A DNA stretch of 64,000 bases from Chloroflexota bacterium (GTDB taxonomy: Bacteria; Chloroflexota; Anaerolineae; Anaerolineales; Anaerolineaceae): the NCBI GenBank assembly GCA_021779955.1, contig JAJXZS010000001.1, positions 19,355-83,354 of the forward strand. Reading direction: 5' to 3'. Positions within the stretch are counted from its first letter, which is position 1, and every line of letters begins with the position of its first letter. This document shows, piece by piece, positions 52,446 to 64,000 of this stretch. The notes beneath the pieces were generated by a model. It saw nothing but the letters and a program-made list of their open reading frames with translations, had not been told where the DNA came from and made no database searches. Position numbers and translations under genes: made by a program.

Positions 52446-53606
52446 ATGAAAAGATGGCTTCCCTTGTTCGTTATGGCACTATTTATCGTTCTTGGCGCTG
52501 CCTGCTCGATCAGCCCAAACCTTATTTCTTCGCTCCAATCAGCAATTTCACCGACGGCGGTCCAAACCGCTACGACTGCCATTCCGATTCAAGTGAATCC
52601 GGGTAACCTGGTGGGAGATCAGGATCTTGCGGCTTTGTACGCGAAAGTGAACCCTGGCGTCGTCTCGATCGTGATCACAACGGCAAATGGAGCCGCCAGT
52701 GGCTCGGGATTCGTATATGACAAAGAAGGGCACATCCTTACCAATTATCATGTTGTCGAAGGCGCCGAACAGCTTGAAGTCGACTTCCCTGACGGCACCA
52801 AGGTTTTTGGGGACGTGATCGCCAACGATCTTGATTCCGACCTGGCCGTCGTCAAAGTGGACGTTTCACCCGATAAGCTCGTGCCTCTGACTCTGGGTGA
52901 TTCGAGCCAGTTGCGCGTTGGCGATTTGGTTGTTGCCATTGGCAACCCGTTCAGGCTCAACAGCACGATGACCCTGGGCATCATCAGCGCGAAGGGGCGC
53001 GTCCTTGATTCGATCCGCACAGCAGAGGATAGCACCCCCTTCACCGCCGGCGATATCATCCAGACGGATGCAGCCATCAACCCCGGCAACTCGGGCGGCC
53101 CGCTGCTCAACCTTGCCGGCGAGGTAGTCGGTATCAATCGCGCCATCCGCACCACGGGAACAACCACCGAAGGCGACCCGGTCAACAGCGGCATCGGCTT
53201 CGCCGTGTCGATCAATATCGTCAAGAAGGTGGTGCCCTCTTTGATCGCCAACGGCACGTACGATTATCCCTATCTGGGTGTTTCAAGCTCGTCCTACGAC
53301 CTGATACTACCTGAATGGGAAGCCCTGGGATTTACTCAAACATATGGCGCATATCTCACAGGGGTTACGCCCGGAGGACCTGCCGACCAGGCCGGATTGC
53401 GTGCAGGCGATCAAGCCACCAGTTATCCTGGCCTCTACGCCGGCGGAGACCTGATCCAGGCCGTGGATGGAAACCCTGTCTATGTTTACGGCGACCTGGT
53501 CAGCTACATTATGACTAACAAATCACCCGGTGATACGGTTGTTCTCACCATCATTCGCAATGGAAGTACCAAGGAGGTGACCCTGACGTTAGGCAAACGT
53601 CCATGA
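52446..53606 (+). CDS. HtrA/DegP-like serine protease, lipoprotein form
   Basis: 386 residues. Signal with lipobox LGAAC (Cys20), a Thr/Ala linker, then a trypsin-like domain with His in TNYHVVEG, Asp in SDLAVVKVD and Ser in NPGNSGGPLL. The C-terminal PDZ domain (YGAYLTGVTPGGPADQAGLRAGD) has an insert with ATSYPGLYAGGDL. It degrades or refolds damaged proteins outside the membrane. It follows dnaJ by 18 bp. Confidence 0.94.
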   Translation: MKRWLPLFVMALFIVLGAACSISPNLISSLQSAISPTAVQTATTAIPIQVNPGNLVGDQDLAALYAKVNPGVVSIVITTANGAASGSGFVYDKEGHILTNYHVVEGAEQLEVDFPDGTKVFGDVIANDLDSDLAVVKVDVSPDKLVPLTLGDSSQLRVGDLVVAIGNPFRLNSTMTLGIISAKGRVLDSIRTAEDSTPFTAGDIIQTDAAINPGNSGGPLLNLAGEVVGINRAIRTTGTTTEGDPVNSGIGFAVSINIVKKVVPSLIANGTYDYPYLGVSSSSYDLILPEWEALGFTQTYGAYLTGVTPGGPADQAGLRAGDQATSYPGLYAGGDLIQAVDGNPVYVYGDLVSYIMTNKSPGDTVVLTIIRNGSTKEVTLTLGKRP

Positions 53607-53658
53607 TTTGATGTACGCGAGGAAGTAGATCGACTCAATCGAAAAAGAGGAGGTTTCT

Positions 53659-54759
53659 ATGTTTACAGAGAGTACCTTGCGCAAACTGTTGGATTTTTCC
53701 GCAAATGACCCTGTTGTCAGCCTCTATTTGAACACAGAACCATCATTAGGTAACGCTGAAGCACACCGCCAAAGGTTGCGCAGCTTATTGAAAGAGGTAA
53801 CCCTCGAAAGAGATGTCGATGCGATCGAAACATTCTTCAGTCATAGCTACGATTGGTTGGGCAGGGGAGTGGCAGTTTTCTCGTGCGCTCCTGCCGACTT
53901 TTTTCAATACTTTCCCCTATCGGTATCCATTTCTGACAAGGTGATCATTTCTACGAAGCCGAATATCAAGCCCCTGTTGAGCGTGATGGACAATTTCGGG
54001 GGGTATGGCGTGGTTCTTGTCGACAAACAGAATGCACGGATCTTCCTGTTTCAGCAGGGTGAGCTTGTCGAACAGCAGGCCATGTCTGGCGAGACGGTCA
54101 AACACGTCAAGACGGGCACTGCCCCTCTAATTCATCAATCCAAGGGAGGACCGTTCGATGATTATCGCGCAGTCGATGAAACCATCGATCGCAATTCCCG
54201 CAATCTGGCAGCCCTTGTGATGGACTACTTTGAGCAAAAACATATCCGCCGAATCATGATCGGCGGTTCCGAAGAAAATGTCGCCTCCTTCAAAGGCAGC
54301 CTGACCAAAGCCTGGCAATCGCTCGTGATGGGCACTTTTAGCAGCGCCATCACAGCGGGATCTGCAGAGATCAAGCAGAAAAGCATCCAGATGTACGAAG
54401 ATGTCGAAAAAGAATACGAGAAGGACCAGGTGGACAGCCTGATCACTTCAGCAGCCAAGGAAAATGCAGCAGTTGTCGGGCTCGAACCCACCCTGGAAGC
54501 GGTCAGCAATGGGCGCGTTGCCACCCTCATTTACGTGGATGGACTGACCGTGCCGGGATACTGGCACGACTCCTGCGGATTGTTGACCAGCCTGGCAGTT
54601 AAAAAGCACCATGCCTGCCCGGGTCCAGCCATTCCTGTGGACGATGTGATCGACCTGGCAGCGACAGCAGTCCTGAAGAGCGGCGGCACGGTGGAAGTCA
54701 TCCACCCCGGAACCGGCCTGGAATCAAATGGAAAGATTGGGGCATCTCTCAGATACTGA
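53659..54759 (+). CDS. Bacterial eRF1-like protein (baeRF family)
   Basis: 366 residues with GAGGAGG before the ATG. The N-terminal domain (LRKLLDFSANDPVVSLYLNTEP) and the middle domain (GYGVVLVDKQNARIFLFQQGELVEQQ) follow the archaeo-eukaryotic release factor layout. The region HVKTGTAPLIHQSKGGPFDDY corresponds to the loop that holds GGQ in eRF1, but without GGQ. The C-terminal L7Ae-like domain has TAVLKSGGTVEVIHPGTGLE. Family members are proposed to act at the ribosome on stalled peptides. It stands 52 bp after htrA and may share its transcript. Confidence 0.8.
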   Translation: MFTESTLRKLLDFSANDPVVSLYLNTEPSLGNAEAHRQRLRSLLKEVTLERDVDAIETFFSHSYDWLGRGVAVFSCAPADFFQYFPLSVSISDKVIISTKPNIKPLLSVMDNFGGYGVVLVDKQNARIFLFQQGELVEQQAMSGETVKHVKTGTAPLIHQSKGGPFDDYRAVDETIDRNSRNLAALVMDYFEQKHIRRIMIGGSEENVASFKGSLTKAWQSLVMGTFSSAITAGSAEIKQKSIQMYEDVEKEYEKDQVDSLITSAAKENAAVVGLEPTLEAVSNGRVATLIYVDGLTVPGYWHDSCGLLTSLAVKKHHACPGPAIPVDDVIDLAATAVLKSGGTVEVIHPGTGLESNGKIGASLRY

Positions 54760-54780
54760 GATCGTTTACCGGTAAAAAGT

Positions 54781-54815
54781 CCCGGGCGACTGAATGGTCG
54801 CCCGGGTTCTTGTTT
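54781..54815. terminator. Bidirectional terminator
   Basis: 10-bp perfect stem CCCGGGCGAC / GTCGCCCGGG with TGAATG loop, AAAAAGT before and TTCTTGTTT after. Confidence 0.88.
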
Positions 54816-55509
54816 ATTTGAGATTGGTTGCCAGCAGGTACAGGTTGTCGATCAGGTTGTCCAGCTCGATCAAAGATTGCTGCGGACTGGACGAAATCGT
54901 CTTTGCAGCATTGTTCAGGCGTGTCGTGAAACCGTCCACCGTGGAGGCATCCACGCCCAAGGTTTTAAGGGCAGCGACGTCATCACGCGCATTCGAGAGC
55001 GCCTGGTTTGCAGTGATCGTATCTGAGCGGAGGAGTGCAACCCGCATGGCATCCACATCTGAAATCATCTTATAGACGGCGTTCCCCTCGCCAAGTGAAG
55101 ATATCTGTGCATTCTGGGCTTCGACCGTTGCTGTAGCTGAGGTGTAGTCAGCTTGCGCTGACTGCAGGCCGGATTGGAGTGTGGCAATCTGGTTCGCGGA
55201 GGCAGTTGCAGCCTGGCTCAGCGTTGCTACCTGCTGGTCGGCCGCCATCGTCAGCGTAAAATAGATTCCTGCAGCGCCAAGAATCAAGAAGATCAGTGCA
55301 ACCAACACCCAACGGGCTGCCCGCGCGCCCCAGGACTCCTTTTTGACAATCGGGGCTGAAGGCGCAGGTTCGGAAACCGGCATGGACTCGACGGGTTTGT
55401 CTTCTGATGTGGGAGCGGGGGTATTCGCCGCCTCGCGAGACGCTTCGGGCATGCCTTGCTCTTCATGAGCGGCGTTCATGTTCTGAGATTTTTCCTCTTC
55501 AGTGTTCAT
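54814..55509 (-). CDS. Single-pass membrane protein with external coiled coil
   Basis: 231 residues with AGGAAAGG before the ATG. The first ~60 residues are an acidic, Pro/Glu-rich cytoplasmic tail; then one helix (WVLVALIFLILGAAGIYFTL); then a ~155-residue external region with heptad-like Ala/Ser/Gln repeats (LSQAATASANQIATLQSGLQ) and a helical end (SLIELDNLIDNLYLLATNL). No known domain. It may bind or space a partner at the cell surface. Confidence 0.65.
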   Translation of the reverse strand: MNTEEEKSQNMNAAHEEQGMPEASREAANTPAPTSEDKPVESMPVSEPAPSAPIVKKESWGARAARWVLVALIFLILGAAGIYFTLTMAADQQVATLSQAATASANQIATLQSGLQSAQADYTSATATVEAQNAQISSLGEGNAVYKMISDVDAMRVALLRSDTITANQALSNARDDVAALKTLGVDASTVDGFTTRLNNAAKTISSSPQQSLIELDNLIDNLYLLATNLK

Positions 55510-55959
55510 AAGCTTTCCTTTCCTGTTGCTGAGGTTGCTTGTTCGATTTTAAGTATAACGGCAGCCCACTCTCAGGTCAAACGGCATGAAAAGAGGGCAA
55601 GCAGGTTTCAGTTATCGGGCGCATGGCACAGTATCATATACGCAGTGAACCTGCAAAGGATTCGAAATGCCGCTCACAGGCCTGCATCAATGCCTGCGAG
55701 AGTTAAGTGAAGATGCTTCACTCCGTTCAGCATGACAGGCCTTCGGATCCACAGCACACCTAACCCCGGCCTTTCGATAACCCCGCAAAAGGGCGCACCC
55801 ATGGCGGAAAGCATCGCCAGGGCTATAGCCAGCCGCGAGGGAAGGGGGAATGATGCTGTCTCGAGGCATTCTCGTCCTCTCGCAGAGTCAAGGGATTGGG
55901 TGGGACACGGAGCCATTGCTTTTTTGCCAATCTTTATTCTCTTCTCTCCATGGGTCAGG

Positions 55960-55965
55960 TATAAT
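55960..55965 (+). promoter_or_regulatory. -10 element of murJ (probable leaderless start)
   Basis: TATAAT seven bases before the ATG at 55973, with no ribosome binding site; the -35 is weak. Confidence 0.5.
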
Positions 55966-55972
55966 CATCCTG

Positions 55973-57577
55973 ATGGATCCCAACGAATCGCTGGAAATGC
56001 CAGTGCCGAGCGCAACCCGGCAAATCGCCAGGGCTGCAGGTTCGATTATGCTCATCATGGTCTTGAACCAGGTGATCAGCCTGGTCAGCTCCATGGTGCT
56101 CACCCGCGCGTTTGGCACAGGCGCTGCCAATGACGCTTTTATTGCCTCGAACAAGTTTGCCGATATTATCTACAACCTGGTTGCAGGCGGCGCGCTAGCC
56201 TCTGCGTTCATTCCTACTTTCACCACCTTGCTTGCCCGCGGTGATCGTAAAACTGCATGGCAGCTTGCTTCAGCTATTGCCAACTGGGTGACGCTGATCC
56301 TGACCGCTCTGGCGATACTCTCCGAGATCTTTGCTCCCTGGCTTATCAGCGTGGTCATTGCCCCGGGTTTCAGCCATGATGCGATAAGGCTCGGCCTCGC
56401 CGTGAACATGCTGCGCATCCAGCTCGCCGCTCCCATCATCTTCGGCCTCAGCGGGCTGCTGATGGGAATTCTCAACTCGCATCAGAACTTTATTCTGCCG
56501 GCGCTGGCTCCGGTCATGTACTCGCTCGGCAAGATCTTCGGTATTCTCGTCCTTGTGCCGCTGATCGGCGCAAATGGACTTGCCTGGGGTGTGGTGATCG
56601 GCGCAACCATGCACGGCCTGGTGCAATTGCCGGGTCTGCTGCGCCTGCCTGTGCGCAAGTATGTTCTGACCCTGGGAATGAAGCTCAGCGAAGTACGCGA
56701 GGTGGTCCGCCTGATGGCTCCACGCCTGCTCGGCGTCGCATCCGTTCAGATCAATTTCCTGGTCAACACCAACCTGGCGTCTCAGTTCGCGGGTGGCGTT
56801 ACGGCAATCGGCGTAGCTTTCTCACTCATGCTAATCCCAGAGGCAGCGATCGCGCAGGCCGTTGCCATTGCAGCGCTGCCCACTTTTTCGGCTCAGGTGG
56901 CCACGGGCAAATTGGCCGAAATGCGCTCTTCCCTGGCAACGCTTCTGCGCGGCGTGATTCTTTTGGCCCTGCCTGCATCCATCGGATTGATGATGCTGCG
57001 CACACCCCTGATCACGCTGATCTACCAGGGAGGGCAATTTGGCGCGCAGTCGACCGAAATGGTTAGCTGGGCGCTGCTCTGGTACGCAGCCGGCCTGGTT
57101 TTCCATTCCATCGTCGAGATCGTCAGCCGCGCATTCTATGCACTTCACGATACGAAAACCCCGGTATTCGTCGGCGTGACTGCCATGAGTCTGAATGTTG
57201 GCTTCAGTCTGCTCTTTCTTGCCTGGTTCAAGGCACTCGGGCTGATGCCCTTCGGCGGCCTCGCGCTCGCCAACACGGTTGCGACTGCGCTCGAAAGCGG
57301 AGCGCTGCTCTGGTTCATGCGCCGCAAGCTCAGCGGCCTGGAAAGCCGTTATATCCTTCAGGGTGCGCTCTCGGCAATCGGCTGCTCGCTTGGCATGGGC
57401 GCAGCCCTTTACGGCTGGCTGAACCTGACCTCTGCGTCCCCGGTCTGGCTAAGCGGCCTGGGAGGCGTTGCGCTGGGCTGTGGCGTCTATGGCCTGATGC
57501 TGATGCTCCTGCGGGTTTCAGAATTTTCCAGCGCATTGAACGGGCTGAAACGTGTATTTATGAAAAGACAGGCATAG
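55973..57577 (+). CDS. murJ: Lipid II flippase MurJ/MviN family
   Basis: 534 residues from MDPNESLEMPVPSATRQ; an in-frame extension to 55850 would run through the promoter and is rejected. About 14 helices. MviN landmarks: AGSIMLIMVLNQVISLVSSMVLTRAFG, NDAFIASNKFADIIYNLVAGGALASAFIPTF and VEIVSRAFYALHDTKTPVFVG with conserved charged residues. It moves undecaprenyl-linked peptidoglycan precursors across the membrane. SagB follows by 19 bp. Confidence 0.92.
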   Translation: MDPNESLEMPVPSATRQIARAAGSIMLIMVLNQVISLVSSMVLTRAFGTGAANDAFIASNKFADIIYNLVAGGALASAFIPTFTTLLARGDRKTAWQLASAIANWVTLILTALAILSEIFAPWLISVVIAPGFSHDAIRLGLAVNMLRIQLAAPIIFGLSGLLMGILNSHQNFILPALAPVMYSLGKIFGILVLVPLIGANGLAWGVVIGATMHGLVQLPGLLRLPVRKYVLTLGMKLSEVREVVRLMAPRLLGVASVQINFLVNTNLASQFAGGVTAIGVAFSLMLIPEAAIAQAVAIAALPTFSAQVATGKLAEMRSSLATLLRGVILLALPASIGLMMLRTPLITLIYQGGQFGAQSTEMVSWALLWYAAGLVFHSIVEIVSRAFYALHDTKTPVFVGVTAMSLNVGFSLLFLAWFKALGLMPFGGLALANTVATALESGALLWFMRRKLSGLESRYILQGALSAIGCSLGMGAALYGWLNLTSASPVWLSGLGGVALGCGVYGLMLMLLRVSEFSSALNGLKRVFMKRQA

Positions 57578-57596
57578 TTCACTTCGAGGAGTAAAG

Positions 57597-58352
57597 ATGA
57601 AGGCGAATTTCGGCAGTGAATTCATGAATAAGACCAAGGGTCCAGAACTGAGCACCTCCGATCAGATCAGCGGCGCCGCCGCTCAACCGCCTCTCGAGCT
57701 GCCTTTCCCGGCGGACGGGCAGATCATTGCGCTGCCAGCGCCTGCAGAAATCCAGGTTCCGCCGCTGGATGTGCGTATCGCCATCGAACAGCGCCGTTCG
57801 CTGCGCAAATACGCCCCTGAAGGATTGACTCTCGCTGAACTGTCCTATCTTTTATGGACCTCTCAAGGGGTGAAGAAGGTCTCCAAGCGACCGGCGACCC
57901 TGCGCACCGTACCATCCGCAGGCGCACGTCACGCCTTCGAGACCTATCTGCTCATCAACCGCGTCGAAGGGCTGAAACCCGGTCTGTATCGTTACCTTGC
58001 CATCGAAAATTCGCTGCTTGAACTTGATCTTTCACCCGATATCAACGCGCGAATTACGCACGCGTGCGCTGAGCAATCGCAGGTGGCTGAAAGCGCGGCT
58101 ACGTTCATCTGGGTGGCCGTCGTCGAGCGCATGTATTGGCGGTATGTCGAACGCGGCTACCGTTACCTGCACCTTGACGCGGGGCATGTTTGTCAGAATC
58201 TTGCGCTTGCAGCCGAACAGATCGGCGGAGGTATCTGCCCCATTGCCGCATTTTATGACGACGAATTCAGCCGGGTACTGGGCATCGATGGCGAGAATCA
58301 GTTCGTGATCTATCTTGCCTCCATGGGGAAGAAGAACGTGACGGCTGTCTGA
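57597..58352 (+). CDS. SagB/ThcOx-type nitroreductase-fold dehydrogenase
   Basis: 251 residues, GAGGAG upstream. FMN site in RRSLRKYAPEGLTLAELSYLLWTSQGV, then TVPSAGARHAFETYLLINRVEGL, GLYRYLAIENSLLELDL and a C-terminal DAGHVCQNLALAAEQIGGGICPIAAF. This is the SagB-type family, members of which oxidise azolines in peptide maturation, but no precursor peptide or cyclodehydratase is nearby, so a stand-alone oxidoreductase is more likely. Confidence 0.88.
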   Translation: MKANFGSEFMNKTKGPELSTSDQISGAAAQPPLELPFPADGQIIALPAPAEIQVPPLDVRIAIEQRRSLRKYAPEGLTLAELSYLLWTSQGVKKVSKRPATLRTVPSAGARHAFETYLLINRVEGLKPGLYRYLAIENSLLELDLSPDINARITHACAEQSQVAESAATFIWVAVVERMYWRYVERGYRYLHLDAGHVCQNLALAAEQIGGGICPIAAFYDDEFSRVLGIDGENQFVIYLASMGKKNVTAV

Positions 58353-58361
58353 AGATCGAGG

Positions 58362-58431
58362 ATCGTGATTCGAGATTCGTGATCCGTGATTCGAGATTCG
58401 AGATTCGAGATTCGAGATTCGAGATTCGTAA
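58362..58431. repeat. GATTCGA heptamer tandem repeat
   Basis: The 7-bp unit GATTCGA is repeated in tandem, five units at the right end and a degenerate lead-in with GATTCGT and GATCCGT. The same word occurs near 43428. A variable-number tandem repeat. Confidence 0.75.
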
Positions 58432-58487
58432 AAGATCTTACTCGCTAATCCCCGGGAAAATAAGGAGGGAACGGTCGACCCACCCAA

Positions 58488-58511
58488 CCCTCCCTAAAGG
58501 GAGGGCTTTTT
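58488..58511 (+). terminator. Terminator of the murJ-SagB unit
   Basis: CCCTCCC / GGGAGGG with TAAA loop and CTTTTTG. Confidence 0.85.
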
Positions 58512-58622
58512 GTCCCGGGATCGCGTAGCGTCGCGACAGATCGCGGCTGACCGTTTATTGCGCATCATGACGGCGCCATGCCGAACGCCATGTATGGCGT
58601 CCCTACGGCTCGCGTTGATCGC

Positions 58623-58656
58623 ATAAATAAAAACAGACCCCTTTGGGGGTCTGTTT
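58623..58656 (-). terminator. Terminator of infA
   Basis: 11-bp stem AAACAGACCCC / GGGGTCTGTTT with a TTTG loop (plus-strand reading); on the minus strand it is followed by TTATTTATGC. Confidence 0.8.
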
Positions 58657-58668
58657 GATGAGTACAGG

Positions 58669-58917
58669 TCATTCTTCGAGCGCGGGCTCATTGAATTTCT
58701 TCTGGCGGTAGACAATGCGGCCTCTGGAAAGATCATATGGGCTCATTTCCACTCTGACATGATCTCCGAGGAGGATGCGGATGTAGTATTTGCGCATTCG
58801 TCCAGAGAGGTAAGCCAGAACTTCGTGGCCATTTTCCAGCCGGACGCGGAATTGTGTACCCGGCAGCGCCTCGATGATCGTACCTTCCACTTGTATCTTA
58901 TCTTCTTCTTTGGCCAT
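58669..58917 (-). CDS. infA: Translation initiation factor IF-1
   Basis: 82 residues, with the S1/OB fold: [64 protein letters not shown]. The C-terminal [10 protein letters not shown] is longer than usual. It blocks the ribosomal A site during initiation. GGAGGAA precedes the ATG. It lies 55 bp after rpsU, probably on the same transcript. Confidence 0.97.
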   Translation of the reverse strand: MAKEEDKIQVEGTIIEALPGTQFRVRLENGHEVLAYLSGRMRKYYIRILLGDHVRVEMSPYDLSRGRIVYRQKKFNEPALEE

Positions 58918-58972
58918 ATTTCCTCCAGACCAGCCTAGCGCTTACGAGAAACCGTGAAAGCGGACTTTCGCA

Positions 58973-59173
58973 TTACTCTGCACCCTTGCTGAACTGGCGG
59001 CGCTTGATGCGGCGAATGGCTTTCTTCTTTTCGACACGGCGCAATTCGCTTTTTGAAATGAACCAGCGTTTTCGGCGAATGGTGCTGAGGACTCCGCTCT
59101 TGACAACCTTCTTGCGGAACCGCTTCATCAGGCTGTCGGACGATTCATTGGGTCGTAAAACGACAACTGCCAT
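58973..59173 (-). CDS. rpsU: Ribosomal protein bS21
   Basis: 66 residues, highly basic: VVLRPNESSDSLMKRFRKKVVKSGVLSTIRRKRWF, then RRVEKKKAIRRIKRRQF. bS21 helps the 30S subunit pair with the Shine-Dalgarno sequence. AGGGGAGG lies upstream. Its promoter is the consensus one at 59341-59370. Confidence 0.95.
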   Translation of the reverse strand: MAVVVLRPNESSDSLMKRFRKKVVKSGVLSTIRRKRWFISKSELRRVEKKKAIRRIKRRQFSKGAE

Positions 59174-59340
59174 CGATTTCTCACCTCCCCTCGATTAGAG
59201 GGTGAAAACAAATTCGGCTGCGATACGACATGCAGCCGAAGCCTGGTTTCTTTACAATCGATGGGCGATTCTGAATTGCCGATAATCACCTCGCTGGTAG
59301 AATCCAATCACGGCTGACGTATAACGCAAACGCAAAGGTT

Positions 59341-59370
59341 ATTATACTCTATTTCTTAAGATTCTGTCAA
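59341..59370 (-). promoter_or_regulatory. Promoter of rpsU-infA
   Basis: On the minus strand TTGACA (59370-59365), 18-bp spacer, TATAAT (59346-59341). Confidence 0.8.
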
Positions 59371-59424
59371 ACCAAGCTCGAAACGATCTGGAACGGGCAC
59401 GGAACAATTTCCGAAAATCATGCC

Positions 59425-59457
59425 TGTTAAAACAAAACAGCTCCGCTGAAACGGAGC
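59425..59457 (-). terminator. Terminator of the rRNA operon
   Basis: GCTCCG / CGGAGC stem followed on the minus strand by TGTTTTGTTTTA, about 50 bp after the 5S gene. Confidence 0.8.
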
Positions 59458-59507
59458 CGTAATGCTGATCAGACCATAAGGTCTGGGAAGATAGCTAGAA
59501 AAAAGTC

Positions 59508-59625
59508 TCTTGGCAACGACCTACTCTCCCAGGGGGTCGCCCTCCAAGTACCATCGGCGCTGACAGCCTTAACTACCGGGTTCGAGATGTTACCGGGTGT
59601 ACCACTGTCGCTCCAGTCACCAAGA
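59508..59625 (-). rRNA. rrf: 5S ribosomal RNA
   Basis: About 118 nt. Ends TCTTGG / CCAAGA pair; the internal ACCCGGTAACATCTCGAACCC and the GGGAGAGTAGGTCG 3' arm are standard 5S. Confidence 0.93.
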
Positions 59626-59712
59626 GACTTAGATCACAAATTAAGTGACCAATGTAAATGAATAGTATGTAGGTTTATGTCCATCAAAGAGTGCCGAGTT
59701 CCCCGCACCACA

Positions 59713-62682
<2,970 letters not shown>

Positions 62683-63005
62683 CACATGATGCGGAGAACT
62701 CGATACTCTTTGTGTATCGTTAATTACTAAAAGTTTTATTACTGTTTGACTTGGCCTACATACTATTCGATTGGTAAAGTGCTGCTGGCCGTTTCAGCGA
62801 CCAGACGCTTGTTGAAAAGCGCTCAGTGATCCTCAATTGCTCTGCGGAGCACTGAGCCCGCTTCAACGTATTCAATTTTGAAAGAGACAATTCGACCCAG
62901 CTTACCGCCGGGTCGCAATTCTACCACCGAACGGTCTTGCTGTCAGACGTTGTTTATGTACTGGTCGAACTATTTTCCACTAACTTCTCCATTTTAGAGG
63001 CTTAG
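62683..63005. other. Spacer between tRNA-Ala and 23S rRNA
   Basis: About 320 bp, no gene. It contains a CGACCCAGC / GCCGGGTCG-like hairpin near 62893-62920 and short inverted pieces probably used in processing of the 23S precursor. Confidence 0.5.
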
Positions 63006-63078
63006 TGGAGATGAGGGGATTCGAACCCCTGACCTCCGCCGTGCAAAGGCGGCGCTCTCCCAGCTAAGCTACATCCCC
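63006..63078 (-). tRNA. tRNA-Ala (TGC)
   Basis: 73 nt without encoded CCA. Acceptor GGGGATG / CATCTCC, anticodon loop CTTTGCACG with TGC, T-loop GGTTCGAATCC. Confidence 0.95.
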
Positions 63079-63088
63079 GAACAACAGG

Positions 63089-63162
63089 TGGGCCTTTCAG
63101 GACTCGAACCTGAGACCTCGCCCTTATCAGAGGCGCGCTCTAACCAACTGAGCTAAAAGCCC
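63089..63162 (-). tRNA. tRNA-Ile (GAT)
   Basis: 74 nt. Acceptor GGGCTTT / AAGGCCC, D-arm AGCTCAGTTGGTTAGAGC, anticodon GAT in CTGATAAG, T-loop GGTTCGAGTCC. It precedes tRNA-Ala in the spacer, the classic bacterial order. Confidence 0.95.
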
Positions 63163-63289
63163 TAATTTCAGCCCTTAGCAACTGAAGAGTGACAGGAAGA
63201 TGATTGAACTGCGATTCATTTGTCTCGACACCGCGTCGAGACTGGTAAGACTAGAACTCAGCCCAAAGGCTTTGTTCAGATCTCATTAG

Positions 63290-64000
<711 letters not shown>

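Larger units (their letters stand above)
58353..58668. other. Intergenic region between the SagB-type gene and infA (316 bp)
   Basis: Holds a heptamer repeat, the plus-strand terminator (58488-58511) and the minus-strand terminator of infA (58623-58656). Between them is a CG-rich stretch with GATCGCG repeats and a short ATGGCG/ATGTATGGCGT palindromic section. No gene is visible. Confidence 0.55.
59174..59507. other. Leader of rpsU and tail of the rRNA operon
   Basis: Holds the rpsU leader, its promoter and the rRNA terminator. No open frame. A GCAGCC/GGCTGC inverted pair near 59217 and 59231 can fold in the rpsU leader, possibly for autoregulation, though this is a guess. Confidence 0.5.

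Noticed and set aside
57597..58352. Thiazole/oxazole-modified peptide cluster around the SagB-type gene
   Set aside because: No precursor peptide, YcaO or cyclodehydratase gene is nearby; the neighbours are murJ and infA.
58362..58431. CRISPR array
   Set aside because: The repeat unit is seven bases in direct tandem without spacers, and no cas genes are near.

Overview
The window looks like a chromosomal segment of an anaerobic, fermentative Chloroflexota bacterium, most likely class Anaerolineae. This is inferred from gene content and style and was not checked against a database: a dnaA without dnaN beside it, RNase J, GatCAB, a single-chain pyruvate:ferredoxin oxidoreductase paired with a dihydroorotate dehydrogenase-like protein, Thr/Pro-rich lipoproteins, an NBR1-type Ig domain, and short palindromic intergenic repeats carrying 'TAGGGGC' or 'TACGCCC'. 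GC content is moderate, and most genes have clear Shine-Dalgarno sites.

Layout. 1-7.1 kb: end of a DMT transporter, a DEDDh exonuclease, two conserved proteins, a PAS-REC-HPt signalling protein without a working kinase module, and a small membrane protein. 7.26-8.37 kb: an insertion sequence with a 25-bp direct repeat on both sides and a nonsense mutation in its transposase. 8.4-11.2 kb: metallo-beta-lactamase-fold protein, small barrel protein, MutY with a NUDIX domain, and Pcm. 11.2-17.5 kb (minus): RNase J, DnaA, an FAD oxidoreductase and a flippase-like membrane protein. 17.8-19.7 kb: alkyltransferase-like protein, ADP-ribosylglycohydrolase and a membrane protein behind a consensus promoter. 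19.7-23.3 kb (minus): DUF4173-type membrane protein, a 50-aa membrane protein, a GNAT protein and an FmdB zinc ribbon. 23.5-27.0 kb: NurA, a HAS-barrel-like protein and HerA. 27-36.2 kb: mainly minus-strand genes (GT-C-like glycosyltransferase, divergent PAP2, XseB/XseA, a lipoprotein, GatB/GatA/GatC) and one HIT gene. 36.3-43.4 kb (plus): membrane protein, CYTH, M55 aminopeptidase, DnaE and PfkA. 43.4-44.1 kb: gene-free stretch with a probable structured RNA and palindromic repeats. 44.1-50.8 kb (minus): HIT-like protein, DHOD-like protein, PFOR, NUDIX hydrolase and a LysM lipoprotein. 51-58.4 kb (plus): deoxyribosyltransferase-like protein, DnaJ, HtrA and an eRF1-like protein; a minus-strand coiled-coil protein; MurJ and a SagB-type oxidoreductase. 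58.6-64 kb (minus): infA, rpsU and an rRNA operon (16S, tRNA-Ile, tRNA-Ala, 23S, 5S), with 16S running off the right edge.

The strongest theme is genome maintenance: MutY, an alkyltransferase-like protein, NurA/HerA, exonuclease VII, a DEDDh exonuclease and DnaE. Three promoters, for the alkyltransferase-like operon, the nurA-herA operon and the unassigned RNA near 43.6 kb, each carry a 12-bp sequence close to the Gram-positive LexA box GAACATATGTTC touching or one base from a TATAAT -10 element. That shared architecture, and the RNA itself, are the best candidates for something not yet described. Four genes (the exonuclease, xseA, dnaJ, murJ) have a -10-like element 6-7 nt before the ATG and no Shine-Dalgarno site, so they are probably leaderless.
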